Assembly (NCBI RefSeq): GCF_035946055.1
Contig: NZ_CP108364.1
Location: 1,674,001-1,738,000 of the forward strand
Direction: 5' to 3'
Length of the DNA stretch: 64,000 bases
From: Streptomyces sp. NBC_01341
Lineage (GTDB): Bacteria; Actinomycetota; Actinomycetes; Streptomycetales; Streptomycetaceae
The notes under the pieces are model-generated. The model searched no databases. It saw only the letters and a program-made list of their open reading frames with translations, and had not been told where the DNA came from. Each line of letters starts with the position of its first letter. Position 1 is the stretch's first letter. Positions 8,551 through 17,094 of the stretch are shown here, piece after piece. Made by a program: the position numbers and the translations under genes.

Positions 8551-10089
8551 ATGACGTCGGTGCACACATCGGCGACCGAGCAGGCCGCCCGCACGGTCGC
8601 GCCTCCGGAGTGGCCACTCCGGGGCGGCGCCCCGGAGCCGCCCGAGCAGCCGATCGCCTGGTCAATGCTCTCGCGGGCCCTGTCCGTGCCTCTCATCCTC
8701 GGCCTGGTGTGCTTCCTGCCCGCGGTGATCGCCGCCCAGCCGGGCAGCGAGGTCCGGGACACCGCCTACTGGCTCCAGTTGGTGCTGACCTGCTATGCGG
8801 GGGCCCGGCTGGCGACGATGATCCTCTCCACCCGGCGACGCCTGCTCCAGGGCGTCTTCTGGATGTTCGTGTACATCGCGATGGGCGTGGCACCGTTCGC
8901 CCAGGTGGTGATCGGGCAGACGCCGACGCCGATGGTGGGGCCCCACCAGGACCTGGTCACGGCCATCGCGATGGTCCTGGTGGGGTGTGCCGCCTTCGAC
9001 CTGGGGGCGCTGCTGGCCTCGCGGCGGCCGCTGCGGCGTCGTACGCCCTCCACGCGGAGCCCGGGCGGAGGGCCGGCCGTGGCGCATCCCGTGCGGCTGC
9101 GGCTGCTGGTGCTGGTGGCGTTCGCGGCGAGCGCGTTCTACGTGCTGAAGCTGGGCGGGCCCTCGGTCTTCTTCTCCAGCCGGCAGGAGATCAACGAGAC
9201 CGTCGCGGCGAGCGGGGTGGTTTCGGAGGGGTCCAACGTCGGCTCGGCGTTCGTCAAGGGCTTCGGCCAGGTCCCGGCGCTGCTGGCGCTGCTCTTCTAC
9301 ACCCGCCGTCTGGCAACCTCCTACCGGGCCCGGCGCACCCCGTCGACGGTGCTGGTGTGGGTGGCGCTGGTGGCGCTGAACCTCGTGGTCAACAACCCGG
9401 TGTCCAACGCCCGTTACTGGTTCCTGACGGCGCTGATGGCCTTTGTGTTCACCGCTTTCCCGAGCAGTGCGGCGATCTACCGCATCGTGCTCACGACGGG
9501 GGTGGTGGGGGCCCTGGTGGTGTTCCCGTACGCCGACAGGTTCCGGTACGACGACGAGGGACAGCGGCCCGCGCAGTCGGCCTCGGTCTTCGAGCCGCTG
9601 GTGACCAAGGACTACGACCAGATGGTGATGTTCGCCAACAGCATCTCCTGGGTCGACACCCGAGGCCACACCTACGGACGCCAGTTGACGGGCTCCGCCC
9701 TCTTCTTCGTGCCGCGCGCCATGTGGAGCGGGAAGCCGGAGGACACCGGGGTCCGGGTCGGGCAGTGGATGGGGCTGAAGATGACCAACCTCTCGGCCCC
9801 GCTGTGGACCGAGTTCTGGGTCGACTTCGGCGCGTCCGGGGTGATCGGCGGGTTCGCACTGATCGGTTACGCGGTGGCGCGCACCGACCGCCGGTACGCG
9901 CGGGCCGTCACCCGGGCGGGACCCGGCCCCGGGAGTGTGCTGGCCATCGCCGCGCCACTGATCGCCGGTTACACCTTCATCCTGTTGCGCGGCCCGCTCC
10001 TGCAGGCGGCCGGGAAGCTGGCCATCGCCGCGCTGTGTCTGCTGCTGATCAGCACGTTCAAGGAGCGGAGGGCAGGGCGCCGGCGGTGA
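8551..10089 (+). CDS. Wzy-like polysaccharide polymerase (multi-pass membrane protein)
   Basis: This 512-residue protein has about ten to twelve hydrophobic helices and a large loop with conserved-looking residues, including an RYDDEGQ segment and SISWVDTRGHTYGRQLTG followed by FFVPRAMWSGKPEDTG. That periplasmic-side loop and the RxxW/KP pattern are typical of O-antigen/oligosaccharide repeat-unit polymerases. Its place beside Wzx- and Wzz-like genes supports a Wzy role on the outer face of the membrane. ATG 8551 follows a run of G that serves as ribosome site. Its last 32 bases overlap the convergent wzx-like gene. Confidence 0.82.
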   Translation: MTSVHTSATEQAARTVAPPEWPLRGGAPEPPEQPIAWSMLSRALSVPLILGLVCFLPAVIAAQPGSEVRDTAYWLQLVLTCYAGARLATMILSTRRRLLQGVFWMFVYIAMGVAPFAQVVIGQTPTPMVGPHQDLVTAIAMVLVGCAAFDLGALLASRRPLRRRTPSTRSPGGGPAVAHPVRLRLLVLVAFAASAFYVLKLGGPSVFFSSRQEINETVAASGVVSEGSNVGSAFVKGFGQVPALLALLFYTRRLATSYRARRTPSTVLVWVALVALNLVVNNPVSNARYWFLTALMAFVFTAFPSSAAIYRIVLTTGVVGALVVFPYADRFRYDDEGQRPAQSASVFEPLVTKDYDQMVMFANSISWVDTRGHTYGRQLTGSALFFVPRAMWSGKPEDTGVRVGQWMGLKMTNLSAPLWTEFWVDFGASGVIGGFALIGYAVARTDRRYARAVTRAGPGPGSVLAIAAPLIAGYTFILLRGPLLQAAGKLAIAALCLLLISTFKERRAGRRR

Positions 10090-11302
10090 GGGCCGCGTCG
10101 GGCGTCGGCTTCCCGCGTCGAAGCCGGACCACCCGGATCCAGGTGGCGGCCGCCTTGCACACCGATCCCAGGCACAGCCCCCAGGCGGCCCCCCGGACAC
10201 CGCCGGCGGCGTAGCCCGAGGCCATGAAGACGACGGCGGTGAGCGAAAAGACCACCTGGATGCTGAGGGTGGTGCGGGGGTCGAGCATGCGCAGGGCGAG
10301 CAGTCCGCAGGTGCCGACGGCCATCGCCGCGTACTGGCTGCCGGTCGCCGGGAGCAGTGCCGCGGCCGTGGGCCAGGTGTCGCCCAGGATCTGGCGTCCC
10401 GCCCGGTCGGGCAGCACGGCCAGCACCGTGGCCCAGAGCACGGCGGTGCCCGCGAGTACGCCGCCGAGGGCGGCCGTCGCCCGGACCCGGCGGCGTTCGT
10501 CGCCCACGCGGCCGAGCAGCGGCGGGCCGAACGACGTGGCGGAGGTGAACAGGACGTTGAGCGGCCCGAAGAGCGTGGTGGCTCCGCGCAGCGCGCCGAC
10601 CAGGAGCGGGTTGGCGACGGCGCCGAGGCCGAGGACGGACAGCTGGCCGGTCGCGTTGCCCACGCCGAACTCGACGACGAAGCGCTGCCCGAGGTGGCCC
10701 CTCCTCAGCATCGGGCGCAGCAGCAGCGGAGTTCCTGCGGTCGCACGGTGCAGCAGGGCGGCCGACAGCAGCAGGGCGGGCAGCGCGGAGAGCCCCCAGA
10801 CCAGGATCAGGCGGCCGGGGCCGGTGCCGTACTGCTGGAAGGAGAGCGCGCCGAGCACACACGCCAGCCGTACCACGTCCCCGGCCAGGGCGATATGGGG
10901 GCGCTGGAGGGTCGAGAAGGCGTAACGCAGGGCGTCCTGCCCCAGGACGACGGGCAGGACGAGTCCGAGCATCATGAGGGCGCGGGCGGTGTCACCCGGG
11001 ACGAGCAGGCAGACGGCGGCGAGCAGCGCTCCGAGGGCGGCCGAGGCCCCGACGGTGAACACGACGGCCGAGCGGCAGGCACCCCTGGTGTCCTCGCCCG
11101 CACCGCGCCGCAGGACCAGCGGCTGCCCGGTGTACGCGCCGGAGACGCCCAGCAGCACCGTGAAGACGAGGTAGACCGCGGAGAAGCGGGCGAAGTCGGC
11201 CACGGTCGAGAGCCGGGCGGCGGCCACCAGCACCAGGATGTTGGTGAGCGCCGCCACGCCCTGGTCCGCGACCGAGCAGAGGATCGCGGTGCGGGCTCTC
11301 AC
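10058..11302 (-). CDS. Wzx-like polysaccharide flippase
   Basis: This 414-residue membrane protein has about twelve helices (for example ILCSVADQGVAALTNILVLVAAARL and YLVFTVLLGVSGAYTG) in the arrangement of MATE/Wzx-type polysaccharide transporters, which flip lipid-linked repeat units outward. It starts at GTG 11302, overlapping the stop of the Wzz-like gene as GTGA, so it is co-translated with it. Its 3' end overlaps the convergent wzy-like gene by 32 nt. The substrate is presumed to be the fucose-containing unit made by this locus. Confidence 0.82.
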   Translation of the reverse strand: MRARTAILCSVADQGVAALTNILVLVAAARLSTVADFARFSAVYLVFTVLLGVSGAYTGQPLVLRRGAGEDTRGACRSAVVFTVGASAALGALLAAVCLLVPGDTARALMMLGLVLPVVLGQDALRYAFSTLQRPHIALAGDVVRLACVLGALSFQQYGTGPGRLILVWGLSALPALLLSAALLHRATAGTPLLLRPMLRRGHLGQRFVVEFGVGNATGQLSVLGLGAVANPLLVGALRGATTLFGPLNVLFTSATSFGPPLLGRVGDERRRVRATAALGGVLAGTAVLWATVLAVLPDRAGRQILGDTWPTAAALLPATGSQYAAMAVGTCGLLALRMLDPRTTLSIQVVFSLTAVVFMASGYAAGGVRGAAWGLCLGSVCKAAATWIRVVRLRRGKPTPDAALTAGALPSAP

Positions 11303-12981
11303 GGCCGCGCAGCCGGGAGCGTGAAGGAGCGCAGGCCCATGGTCTCGGCGGGGTCCCCCTTGAGTTCGGGCGCGTCCGAATCCACCGCCGGCCCGCCGGG
11401 GCCGCCGCCGGTGCGCCGCCGGGCGGACTTCTCCCGCGGCTCCGTCCGGCGCAGCCGGCCCCTGCCGGGGTGGAGGAGAGCGCCGAGGACGGAGCCGCCG
11501 GAGGCGCCGATGATCTCGCGGATGCGTTCCAGGTCGCTGCGGTGCACCTCGCGGGGGTCACAGACGATCATGACTCCCTCGACCCGGTCGACCAGGGCGA
11601 CCGCGTCGGCGTACGACAGCACCGGTGGCGCGAGCACGATGACGACCGTGCCGGGGCGGTCGGCCTCGGCGACGATTCGGCCCACGGGTGCCGAGGTCAG
11701 GGCGCGCGGGACGTTGTCCGCGGTGACCCCGGCGATGAGGGCGAACGCCCCGGAGCCGGGCACGTCCACGTTGAAGCGGCCGCCCGTCGGCCAGCTGCCG
11801 TCGCCCTCCTCCGCCGCCCAGCGTGGCGGCCGCACCTCGTGGGCCGACGACCCCAGGTCGCGGGCCAGGGACGGGGTGCGCAGGTCGGCCTCGACGATCA
11901 GCACGTCGCGGCCCATCTCGGCGAAGGCGGCTGCCAGGTTGACGGCGGCCGCCGCCGCCGCGGTGTTGTCGCCGCGGGGGGCGGTGACCAGGAGGCGGCG
12001 CCTCTCCGCGAACGACGGGTCGTAGGCCAGCCGGAAAGCGACCGCACGGTACTCCTCGGCCAGCCGGGAGCCGCTGCGTCCGATGGCGAGCAGGGTGCCG
12101 GCGGCGGCACGTTCCCGGGGCAGGGTGCCGAGCAGCGGGGCGCCGAGCGAGCGGACGAGCTCGCGGGGCGACCGCACGGCGGGGTCGAAGACGAGGCGCA
12201 CCCAGGAGAGCAGCAGCCCCAGCGCCAGGCCGACGACCGCGCCGAGGCCGAGGAGCAGTGGCATTCCGGCTCCGGTGGGCGAAGTGGGAGCCACCGGCTT
12301 CTTGTTGAGGTAGCCGGGCGTGGTGTCGAGGGCCTTGAGCTCGGAGATCTTCCGGGTCAGTTCGGAGATGGAGACGATGATGTTGGCCCGTGCGCTGCTG
12401 ACGTCGTCCGTGGCTCCGGCTCCCTCCTCCAGCAGGTCACGCTTGTCCTCCAGTGGTTCGAGCTGGGCGCGGTAGCCGTTCGCCATGTTCTCGATGCTCT
12501 CCTGGGTCCGCGACTTGCGGTGCGCCAGGTAGCCGTTGGCGAGGGCTTCCGCGCGGGCGCGTGCCTGCTCGGGGGTCGCCCCGGTGTAGGAGAAGCGGAG
12601 GGTGAGGGTGTTGGGCGGGTTCGTGACCTGGAGCCCGGCGAGCAGCTTGCGGGCGGTCACGTCGTCGCCCTGCTTGAGCAGGGTCCCCGCAGCCAGGACA
12701 CCCACGGTGTCGCTCACCGCGGTCTGCCGTTCGGAGCCGATGTTGATGCCCTTGTCGGCGGAGGCGCCGGTGGCGAAGGGGTCGGCGGTCGCGGAGCGCA
12801 CCTGCACCTCGCCCGTCGCGGTGTAGGTGTCCTCGCCGCTCAGGGCGAGGAAACCGCCGCCGAGCAGGCCGACGAGGACGCCGCCGGCGAGCAGCATGCG
12901 GTAGCGCAGGAGCTGACGGAACTGATCGCGCAGCAGCGCCGGTTCGTCCTGGTCGTCCAGCGGGCGGATCGAATGGCTCAT
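11299..12981 (-). CDS. Wzz-type chain-length/BY-kinase-like fusion with degenerate P-loop
   Basis: The 560-residue protein has a Wzz-like N-terminal domain with helices near 29-47 and 247-265. Between them is an extracytoplasmic coiled region (TPEQARARAEALANGYLAHRK). A cytoplasmic CpsD/Wzc-like domain follows. Walker A' is recognisable (VLIVEADLRTPSLARDLG), but the P-loop position reads LLVTAPRGDNTAAAAAAVNLA, lacking the GxGK(S/T) lysine and hydroxyl residue. No terminal tyrosine cluster is seen. It may set chain length without kinase activity. It lies between a GT4 gene and the Wzx-like gene, overlapping both by 4 nt. Confidence 0.85.
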   Translation of the reverse strand: MSHSIRPLDDQDEPALLRDQFRQLLRYRMLLAGGVLVGLLGGGFLALSGEDTYTATGEVQVRSATADPFATGASADKGINIGSERQTAVSDTVGVLAAGTLLKQGDDVTARKLLAGLQVTNPPNTLTLRFSYTGATPEQARARAEALANGYLAHRKSRTQESIENMANGYRAQLEPLEDKRDLLEEGAGATDDVSSARANIIVSISELTRKISELKALDTTPGYLNKKPVAPTSPTGAGMPLLLGLGAVVGLALGLLLSWVRLVFDPAVRSPRELVRSLGAPLLGTLPRERAAAGTLLAIGRSGSRLAEEYRAVAFRLAYDPSFAERRRLLVTAPRGDNTAAAAAAVNLAAAFAEMGRDVLIVEADLRTPSLARDLGSSAHEVRPPRWAAEEGDGSWPTGGRFNVDVPGSGAFALIAGVTADNVPRALTSAPVGRIVAEADRPGTVVIVLAPPVLSYADAVALVDRVEGVMIVCDPREVHRSDLERIREIIGASGGSVLGALLHPGRGRLRRTEPREKSARRRTGGGPGGPAVDSDAPELKGDPAETMGLRSFTLPAARP

Positions 12982-14300
12982 CGGCGTGTTCTCCCTTGTG
13001 CTTCCCCTGCGCGTACGTCCCCGACCGGTCCGTCACCCGGTCGTGAGCCCCCGGACGAGGCGTCCGCGAGCGCTTCGGTGAGCAGCGCGTCGAAGCGGGC
13101 GAGGCCCGCCTCCCTGCCCAGGTGCCGCGCGACGTAGCCGGGGCCGTGCGCGCCCAGCGCGTCCGCCGCGGCGGGATCGGCGGTCAGTTCCCTCACGGCG
13201 CCGAGGAGGGCGGCCGGGTCCTCGGGGGCGACGAGCACTCCCGCACCCGAGCGGCGCACCTCGTCGGCGGTTCCGCCCTCGCCGGCCACGGAGGCGACGA
13301 CGGGCCGCCCCGAGACGAAGTACGAGGTGAGCTTGGACGGCACGCTCATGTCGAGCACGGAGGCCCGCTGGGTGACCGCCAGCACGTCGGCGGCGGCCAG
13401 CACGTCGGTGAAGTCGTCCGCGGCCGCGGGCGGGAGGAAGTCGATGTTGGGCAGCCCCGCGGCGAGCGCGCGCAGCGCCTCGCGCTGATTGCCGTCGCCC
13501 ATGAGCACGACCCGGACGTCCGGTGCCAGCCTCGCCAGGGCGACCAGCACGTCGAGCCCCTGCTTGAGGCCCATGTTCCCGGAGTGCAGCACGACGGGGG
13601 TGCCCTCGCGCCAGCCGAGCCGGGCCCGGGTAGCGGCCCGGTCACCCGAAGGGTGCTCCACATGCGTCCAGTTGGGGACGACACGGATGCGGCCGGGGTC
13701 GACACCGAGGGCGGTGACACCCTCCACGAAGCTCTCGTGGATCACGCCCACGAGTGCGGCGCCGCTCAGCGCGTGGCGTTCGGCCCGCGCGGCGACGACC
13801 GCCGCTCTGCCGCCGCCGCGGATCCCGCTCTGCGCGGCGGCGGCGCCCATCAGGTCCTGGACCACGGGTATGTGGGGGACGCGGTGGCGGCGCGCCAGCC
13901 GCGCGCCTATGACCCCGCCCGCGAGGCTCGGCATCTGGGAGATCACCGCGTCGGGCCGCCCCGGAGGCGGAGCGAGGACGCCGTGGAGGAGTACGGAAGC
14001 CTCGAACAGGCCGCGTCGCAGCGCGGTCTGCCGTGGCGGCACGTAATGGCGGCGTCGGTACACGCGCACACCCCGGCGCTCCTCCTCCCGGCGCCACGCC
14101 CCCTGGTAATCCTCGTCCACCCGCCAGGCGGGGTAGTGAGGCATACCGGTCAGGACCTCGGTCCTGGCCCCCGACGCCGCCCAGTGCTCGGCGAGTTGCG
14201 TGGCGTACGGGCCTATGCCCGTCAGCTCGGGTGCGTAGTTGGTGGAGACCACGAGAAGGTGGCGGTTTTCGAACGGTCTCTGATGCTCAGCAGCGGACAA
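12978..14300 (-). CDS. Glycosyltransferase family 4 (WcaI/TuaC-like)
   Basis: This is a GT-B glycosyltransferase with HLLVVSTNYAPELTGIGPYATQLAEHW at its start. It has VVLHSGNMGLKQGLDVLVALARL in the second domain and a C-terminal donor site (DMSVPSKLTSYFVSGRPVVASV). The start is uncertain. I prefer TTG 14300 (MSAAEHQRP), which has a GGGGGGAAGG sequence ten bases upstream; an ATG at 14375 would give 465 residues. Its stop overlaps the Wzz-like start by ATGA, making it first gene of the GT4-wzz-wzx operon. It is divergent from the cytidylyltransferase gene. Confidence 0.88.
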   Translation of the reverse strand: MSAAEHQRPFENRHLLVVSTNYAPELTGIGPYATQLAEHWAASGARTEVLTGMPHYPAWRVDEDYQGAWRREEERRGVRVYRRRHYVPPRQTALRRGLFEASVLLHGVLAPPPGRPDAVISQMPSLAGGVIGARLARRHRVPHIPVVQDLMGAAAAQSGIRGGGRAAVVAARAERHALSGAALVGVIHESFVEGVTALGVDPGRIRVVPNWTHVEHPSGDRAATRARLGWREGTPVVLHSGNMGLKQGLDVLVALARLAPDVRVVLMGDGNQREALRALAAGLPNIDFLPPAAADDFTDVLAAADVLAVTQRASVLDMSVPSKLTSYFVSGRPVVASVAGEGGTADEVRRSGAGVLVAPEDPAALLGAVRELTADPAAADALGAHGPGYVARHLGREAGLARFDALLTEALADASSGGSRPGDGPVGDVRAGEAQGRTRR

Positions 14301-14418
14301 CGGATGATCGCCTTCCCCCCGGAACAGCCTCTCCTTCGAGCTTATCCGTTCACGGGATGCGCAAGTGTTCTTCACAGTAAGGTCGTTGAACCAGTTCCAC
14401 CGTGGGGGGAGAGAACGG

Positions 14419-14868
14419 ATGGTGCAGCACAGGGTCGGTTACGCACCGGGGGTGTACGACCTGTTCCACGTCGGCCACCTGAACATCCTGCGGCACGCCC
14501 GCAGCCAGTGCGACTACCTGGTGGCCGGGGTCGTCTCCGACGAGATGGCCGCGCTCGCCAAGGGGCACAAACCGGTGATCCCGCTGCCCGAGCGGCTGGA
14601 GATCGTGCGCAGCGTGCGCCATGTCGACGCGGCGTTCGTGGAGACGGTTCCGGACAAGGTCGAGACCTGGCAGCAGGTCCGCTTCGACGTGATCTTCAAG
14701 GGCGACGACTGGCGTGGCACGGAGAAGGGTGAGCGTCTGGAGCGGGACTTCGCCGAGGTCGGGGTGGAGGTCGTCTACTTCCCGTACACGGTGCACACGT
14801 CCAGCACCCAGCTGCGCCGGGCGCTGGACGTACTCGTCAGCCGGCCCGGAGCGCTCTCAGCTCCCTGA
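14419..14868 (+). CDS. Glycerol-3-phosphate cytidylyltransferase-like nucleotidyltransferase
   Basis: This 149-residue protein has the signature GVYDLFHVGHLNIL (HxGH nucleotide site), CDYLVAGVVSDE, and FKGDDWRGTEKG, closely matching TagD-type cytidylyltransferases. The usual RTxGISTT is changed to HTSSTQLR. It should couple CTP to a small phosphorylated alcohol to make a CDP-activated unit. A CDP-alcohol phosphotransferase gene is convergent with it and overlaps its last 32 bases, suggesting the pair adds a phospho-alcohol substituent or lipid. ATG 14419 is preceded by GGGGGGAGAG. Confidence 0.87.
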   Translation: MVQHRVGYAPGVYDLFHVGHLNILRHARSQCDYLVAGVVSDEMAALAKGHKPVIPLPERLEIVRSVRHVDAAFVETVPDKVETWQQVRFDVIFKGDDWRGTEKGERLERDFAEVGVEVVYFPYTVHTSSTQLRRALDVLVSRPGALSAP

Positions 14869-15568
14869 ACCACTTGGTCAGGAACGCCACCAGGAACACG
14901 GCGTGCACGGCCGCGAGCAGGGCGTACCCGACGCGGAAGGCCGAGGGCGCGCCGAGCAGCAGGAAGACCAGGCAGAACACGCCGTAGTCGGCGGGCAGCA
15001 GCGCCGCGGCCCGCACCGAGGACACCGGTGCCGCGGGACCGGCGGCCACCGGTGCGGTGCGGGCCGCGGCCTTCCCGAGCTGTTCGCGCAGCAGCCCGGC
15101 GCAGAACGTCAGCACGGCGACGAACAGGAAGCCGAGCGGAAGAAGCAGCCACCCGTCCCCCTGCAGCGGGGCGAACCGGTGGAAGGAGATCAGTACGGCG
15201 CTGTGCACCAGGATCATCTTGGCGCAGTCCACGACATGGTCCAGCCATTCGCCGTCGGGGCCGCCGCGCCCGGTCAGCCGGGCGAGCTGCCCGTCCGCCG
15301 AGTCGAAGGCGAAACCGGCCGCCAGGCCCGCCCAGACGAGAAGCCCGAGCTGCCAGGACGGTTCTGCCAGCGCCACTGCGGCGATGGCGGCGAAGGTGAA
15401 CACGGCGCTGACGAGAGTCACCTGATTGGGCGTCAGTCCCACGCGGTACGCACCGGCGGCGAGCACCCGCCCGGCCGGACGGTTCACGAACCGCGAGTAG
15501 AGCGAGACGCCCTTGGACGTCTTCTGTGCGCCGCGCAACTCGCGCAGCACCGTACCCGTGCTTTCCAT
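14837..15568 (-). CDS. CDP-alcohol phosphatidyltransferase family membrane protein
   Basis: This 243-residue integral membrane enzyme contains the complete CDP-alcohol phosphotransferase motif DG-x2-AR-x8-G-x3-D-x3-D (SADGQLARLTGRGGPDGEW, then LDHVVD). It transfers a phospho-alcohol from CDP-alcohol to an acceptor alcohol within the membrane. About five hydrophobic helices are visible. ATG 15568 is preceded by GGGGGGCG; the longer open frame upstream is compositionally a shadow. Its 3' end overlaps the convergent cytidylyltransferase gene, which could supply the CDP-linked donor. Confidence 0.9.
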   Translation of the reverse strand: MESTGTVLRELRGAQKTSKGVSLYSRFVNRPAGRVLAAGAYRVGLTPNQVTLVSAVFTFAAIAAVALAEPSWQLGLLVWAGLAAGFAFDSADGQLARLTGRGGPDGEWLDHVVDCAKMILVHSAVLISFHRFAPLQGDGWLLLPLGFLFVAVLTFCAGLLREQLGKAAARTAPVAAGPAAPVSSVRAAALLPADYGVFCLVFLLLGAPSAFRVGYALLAAVHAVFLVAFLTKWFRELRALRAG

Positions 15569-15716
15569 ACGCCCCCCAGCGCCGGCCACAGCAGTCGGTG
15601 CATCATGGCAGACGAACGGCCCGGGAGGAGCGGGTACGGCGCAGTTCAGGTCTCCTGACGTGCGCCGGTGTCCGGCGGGCCGGCTCTTGTGGCGGCGTGG
15701 GGGCGGCCCCGCCGGA

Positions 15717-16112
15717 TCAGTCCGTCCCGGTGCCGTGCTCCGGCCCGGGAGACCGGTCCGGAGCACGCTCCGTGAGCTGCCGGTCCAAGTCGTCGCGCAG
15801 AAGCTCGGCGTGCTCGATCTGGCCGGTGCGGTAGGCGGACCGCGCCACCAGGTGCGCCGCGACCGGCCCGGTCAGCAGCTGGAAGAAGCCGATGAGGCCC
15901 AGCGTGGCGAGGTCCATGCCGCTGCGCAGCCGCAGCGCCACTCCGGCCAGCACCAGCAGCAGCCCCAGGGTCTGCGGTTTGGTCGCGGCGTGACTGCGCG
16001 AGAGCACGTCGGGGAGCTTCAGCATCCCGACGACACCGAGCAGGCAGATCGCCGCGCCGACGAACACCAGAGCCGCTCCGAGGGTGTCGCTGACCTGCAC
16101 CCAGGCACTCAT
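15717..16112 (-). CDS. mnhG: Na+/H+ antiporter subunit G
   Basis: This 131-residue membrane protein has the MnhG/PhaG pattern: a first helix (LGAALVFVGAAICLLGVVGML), then KLPDVLSRSHAATKPQTLGLLLVLAGVAL and a third helix. It is the last gene of the antiporter operon. The cationic/charged tail (about 90-131) is cytoplasmic. ATG 16112 overlaps the mnhF stop by ATGA. The subunit is needed for assembly of the multi-subunit Mrp complex that exchanges Na+ (or K+) for H+. Confidence 0.92.
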   Translation of the reverse strand: MSAWVQVSDTLGAALVFVGAAICLLGVVGMLKLPDVLSRSHAATKPQTLGLLLVLAGVALRLRSGMDLATLGLIGFFQLLTGPVAAHLVARSAYRTGQIEHAELLRDDLDRQLTERAPDRSPGPEHGTGTD

Positions 16113-16441
16113 CCGGAGCCCTCCTCGTCGACGTGCCGGCGGGGCGTCGGCCGAGAGGGCGGCCGGTCGCGCACGGCGATGAAACGGGCGATGCCCACCG
16201 ATCCGGTGAAGCCGAGGAAGGCGAGCACCAGCATGACCGGGAAGTAGAACGGGTCCCGCGCCCATGCCGACTTGGCACCGAGGCCGGCGATGATCAGGGC
16301 CGCGATCACGTCGAGCGCGATGGCCCGGTCCAGCATGGAGGGACCGCGCCAGACCCGGTAGAACATCAGCGCTCCCGCCACGACCAGCACGACGACGGCG
16401 GCGGTCAGCAGGACCCTGTCGACCGTTTCGGGTGCGCTCAT
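16109..16441 (-). CDS. mnhF: Na+/H+ antiporter subunit F
   Basis: This 110-residue protein has three helices and the MnhF core YRVWRGPSMLDRAIALDVIAALIIAG, then FYFPVMLVLAFLGFTGSVGIARFI. It is a small essential subunit of the Mrp/Mnh complex. The start overlaps mnhE's stop and the stop overlaps mnhG's start, both by 4 nt, so translation is coupled. Confidence 0.92.
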   Translation of the reverse strand: MSAPETVDRVLLTAAVVVLVVAGALMFYRVWRGPSMLDRAIALDVIAALIIAGLGAKSAWARDPFYFPVMLVLAFLGFTGSVGIARFIAVRDRPPSRPTPRRHVDEEGSG

Positions 16442-17094
16442 GCCCCCTCCTCCATGTCGCCGTCGATGTCTTCCCCCGTGCCGTCGGACGACTCGTGGCC
16501 CGGCGGTGGTCCGGCCACCCTCCGGATCTCGTCCCGTGTGCCGAACGCCCGCACCGTCAGGCGTTCCAGCCGCCAGACCGAGCGCCGTGCGGCGGCCAGT
16601 TCCTCCGGCCGGTCCGCGTCGAGGACGTGCAGGAAGAGCGTGGCGGTGGCACGGCGTACCTCGATGACCGCGCCGCCGGGCACATTGGACACCGAGACGG
16701 CGGTCGCGGCGAGCATCAGGTCACTGCGGCAGCGCAGCGGCACCGCGATCACGGCGGGCCGGTGCGGACGCCCCGAGAAGATCTGCCGGGTGACCTTCAC
16801 GCCGGAGGTGTACATGTCGTACAGCAGGTATCCGGCGAGCACCAGGATGCCCCAGGGGTGGAGCCGCAGGCCGAGGTCGACCTGGGGCAGCGGGAAGGCA
16901 AGGCAGACGACGATCGCCACGACGGCTCCGATGACGACGTTGGCCCAGGTCAGCGTGGACCACAGCAGCACCCAGATCAGGGTGAGCCACGCGATCAGCG
17001 GAAGGTCCAGTACCCGGCGCCGGCGCCCTGCGAACTCGACACTGAGGGGCGGCAGTTCAGGATTGCCGCGGGACAGGGTGATCAGTCGCCTCAC
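16438..17094 (-). CDS. mnhE: Na+/H+ antiporter subunit E
   Basis: This 218-residue protein has two close N-terminal helices (LIAWLTLIWVLLWSTLTWANVVIGAVVAI) and a third with YLLYDMYTSGVKVTRQI, then a soluble C-terminal domain containing VSNVPGGAVIEVRRATATLFLHVLD, as in MnhE/PhaE. A C-terminal extension rich in acidic residues follows. Both ends overlap neighbours by 4 nt. Confidence 0.91.
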   Translation of the reverse strand: MRRLITLSRGNPELPPLSVEFAGRRRRVLDLPLIAWLTLIWVLLWSTLTWANVVIGAVVAIVVCLAFPLPQVDLGLRLHPWGILVLAGYLLYDMYTSGVKVTRQIFSGRPHRPAVIAVPLRCRSDLMLAATAVSVSNVPGGAVIEVRRATATLFLHVLDADRPEELAAARRSVWRLERLTVRAFGTRDEIRRVAGPPPGHESSDGTGEDIDGDMEEGA

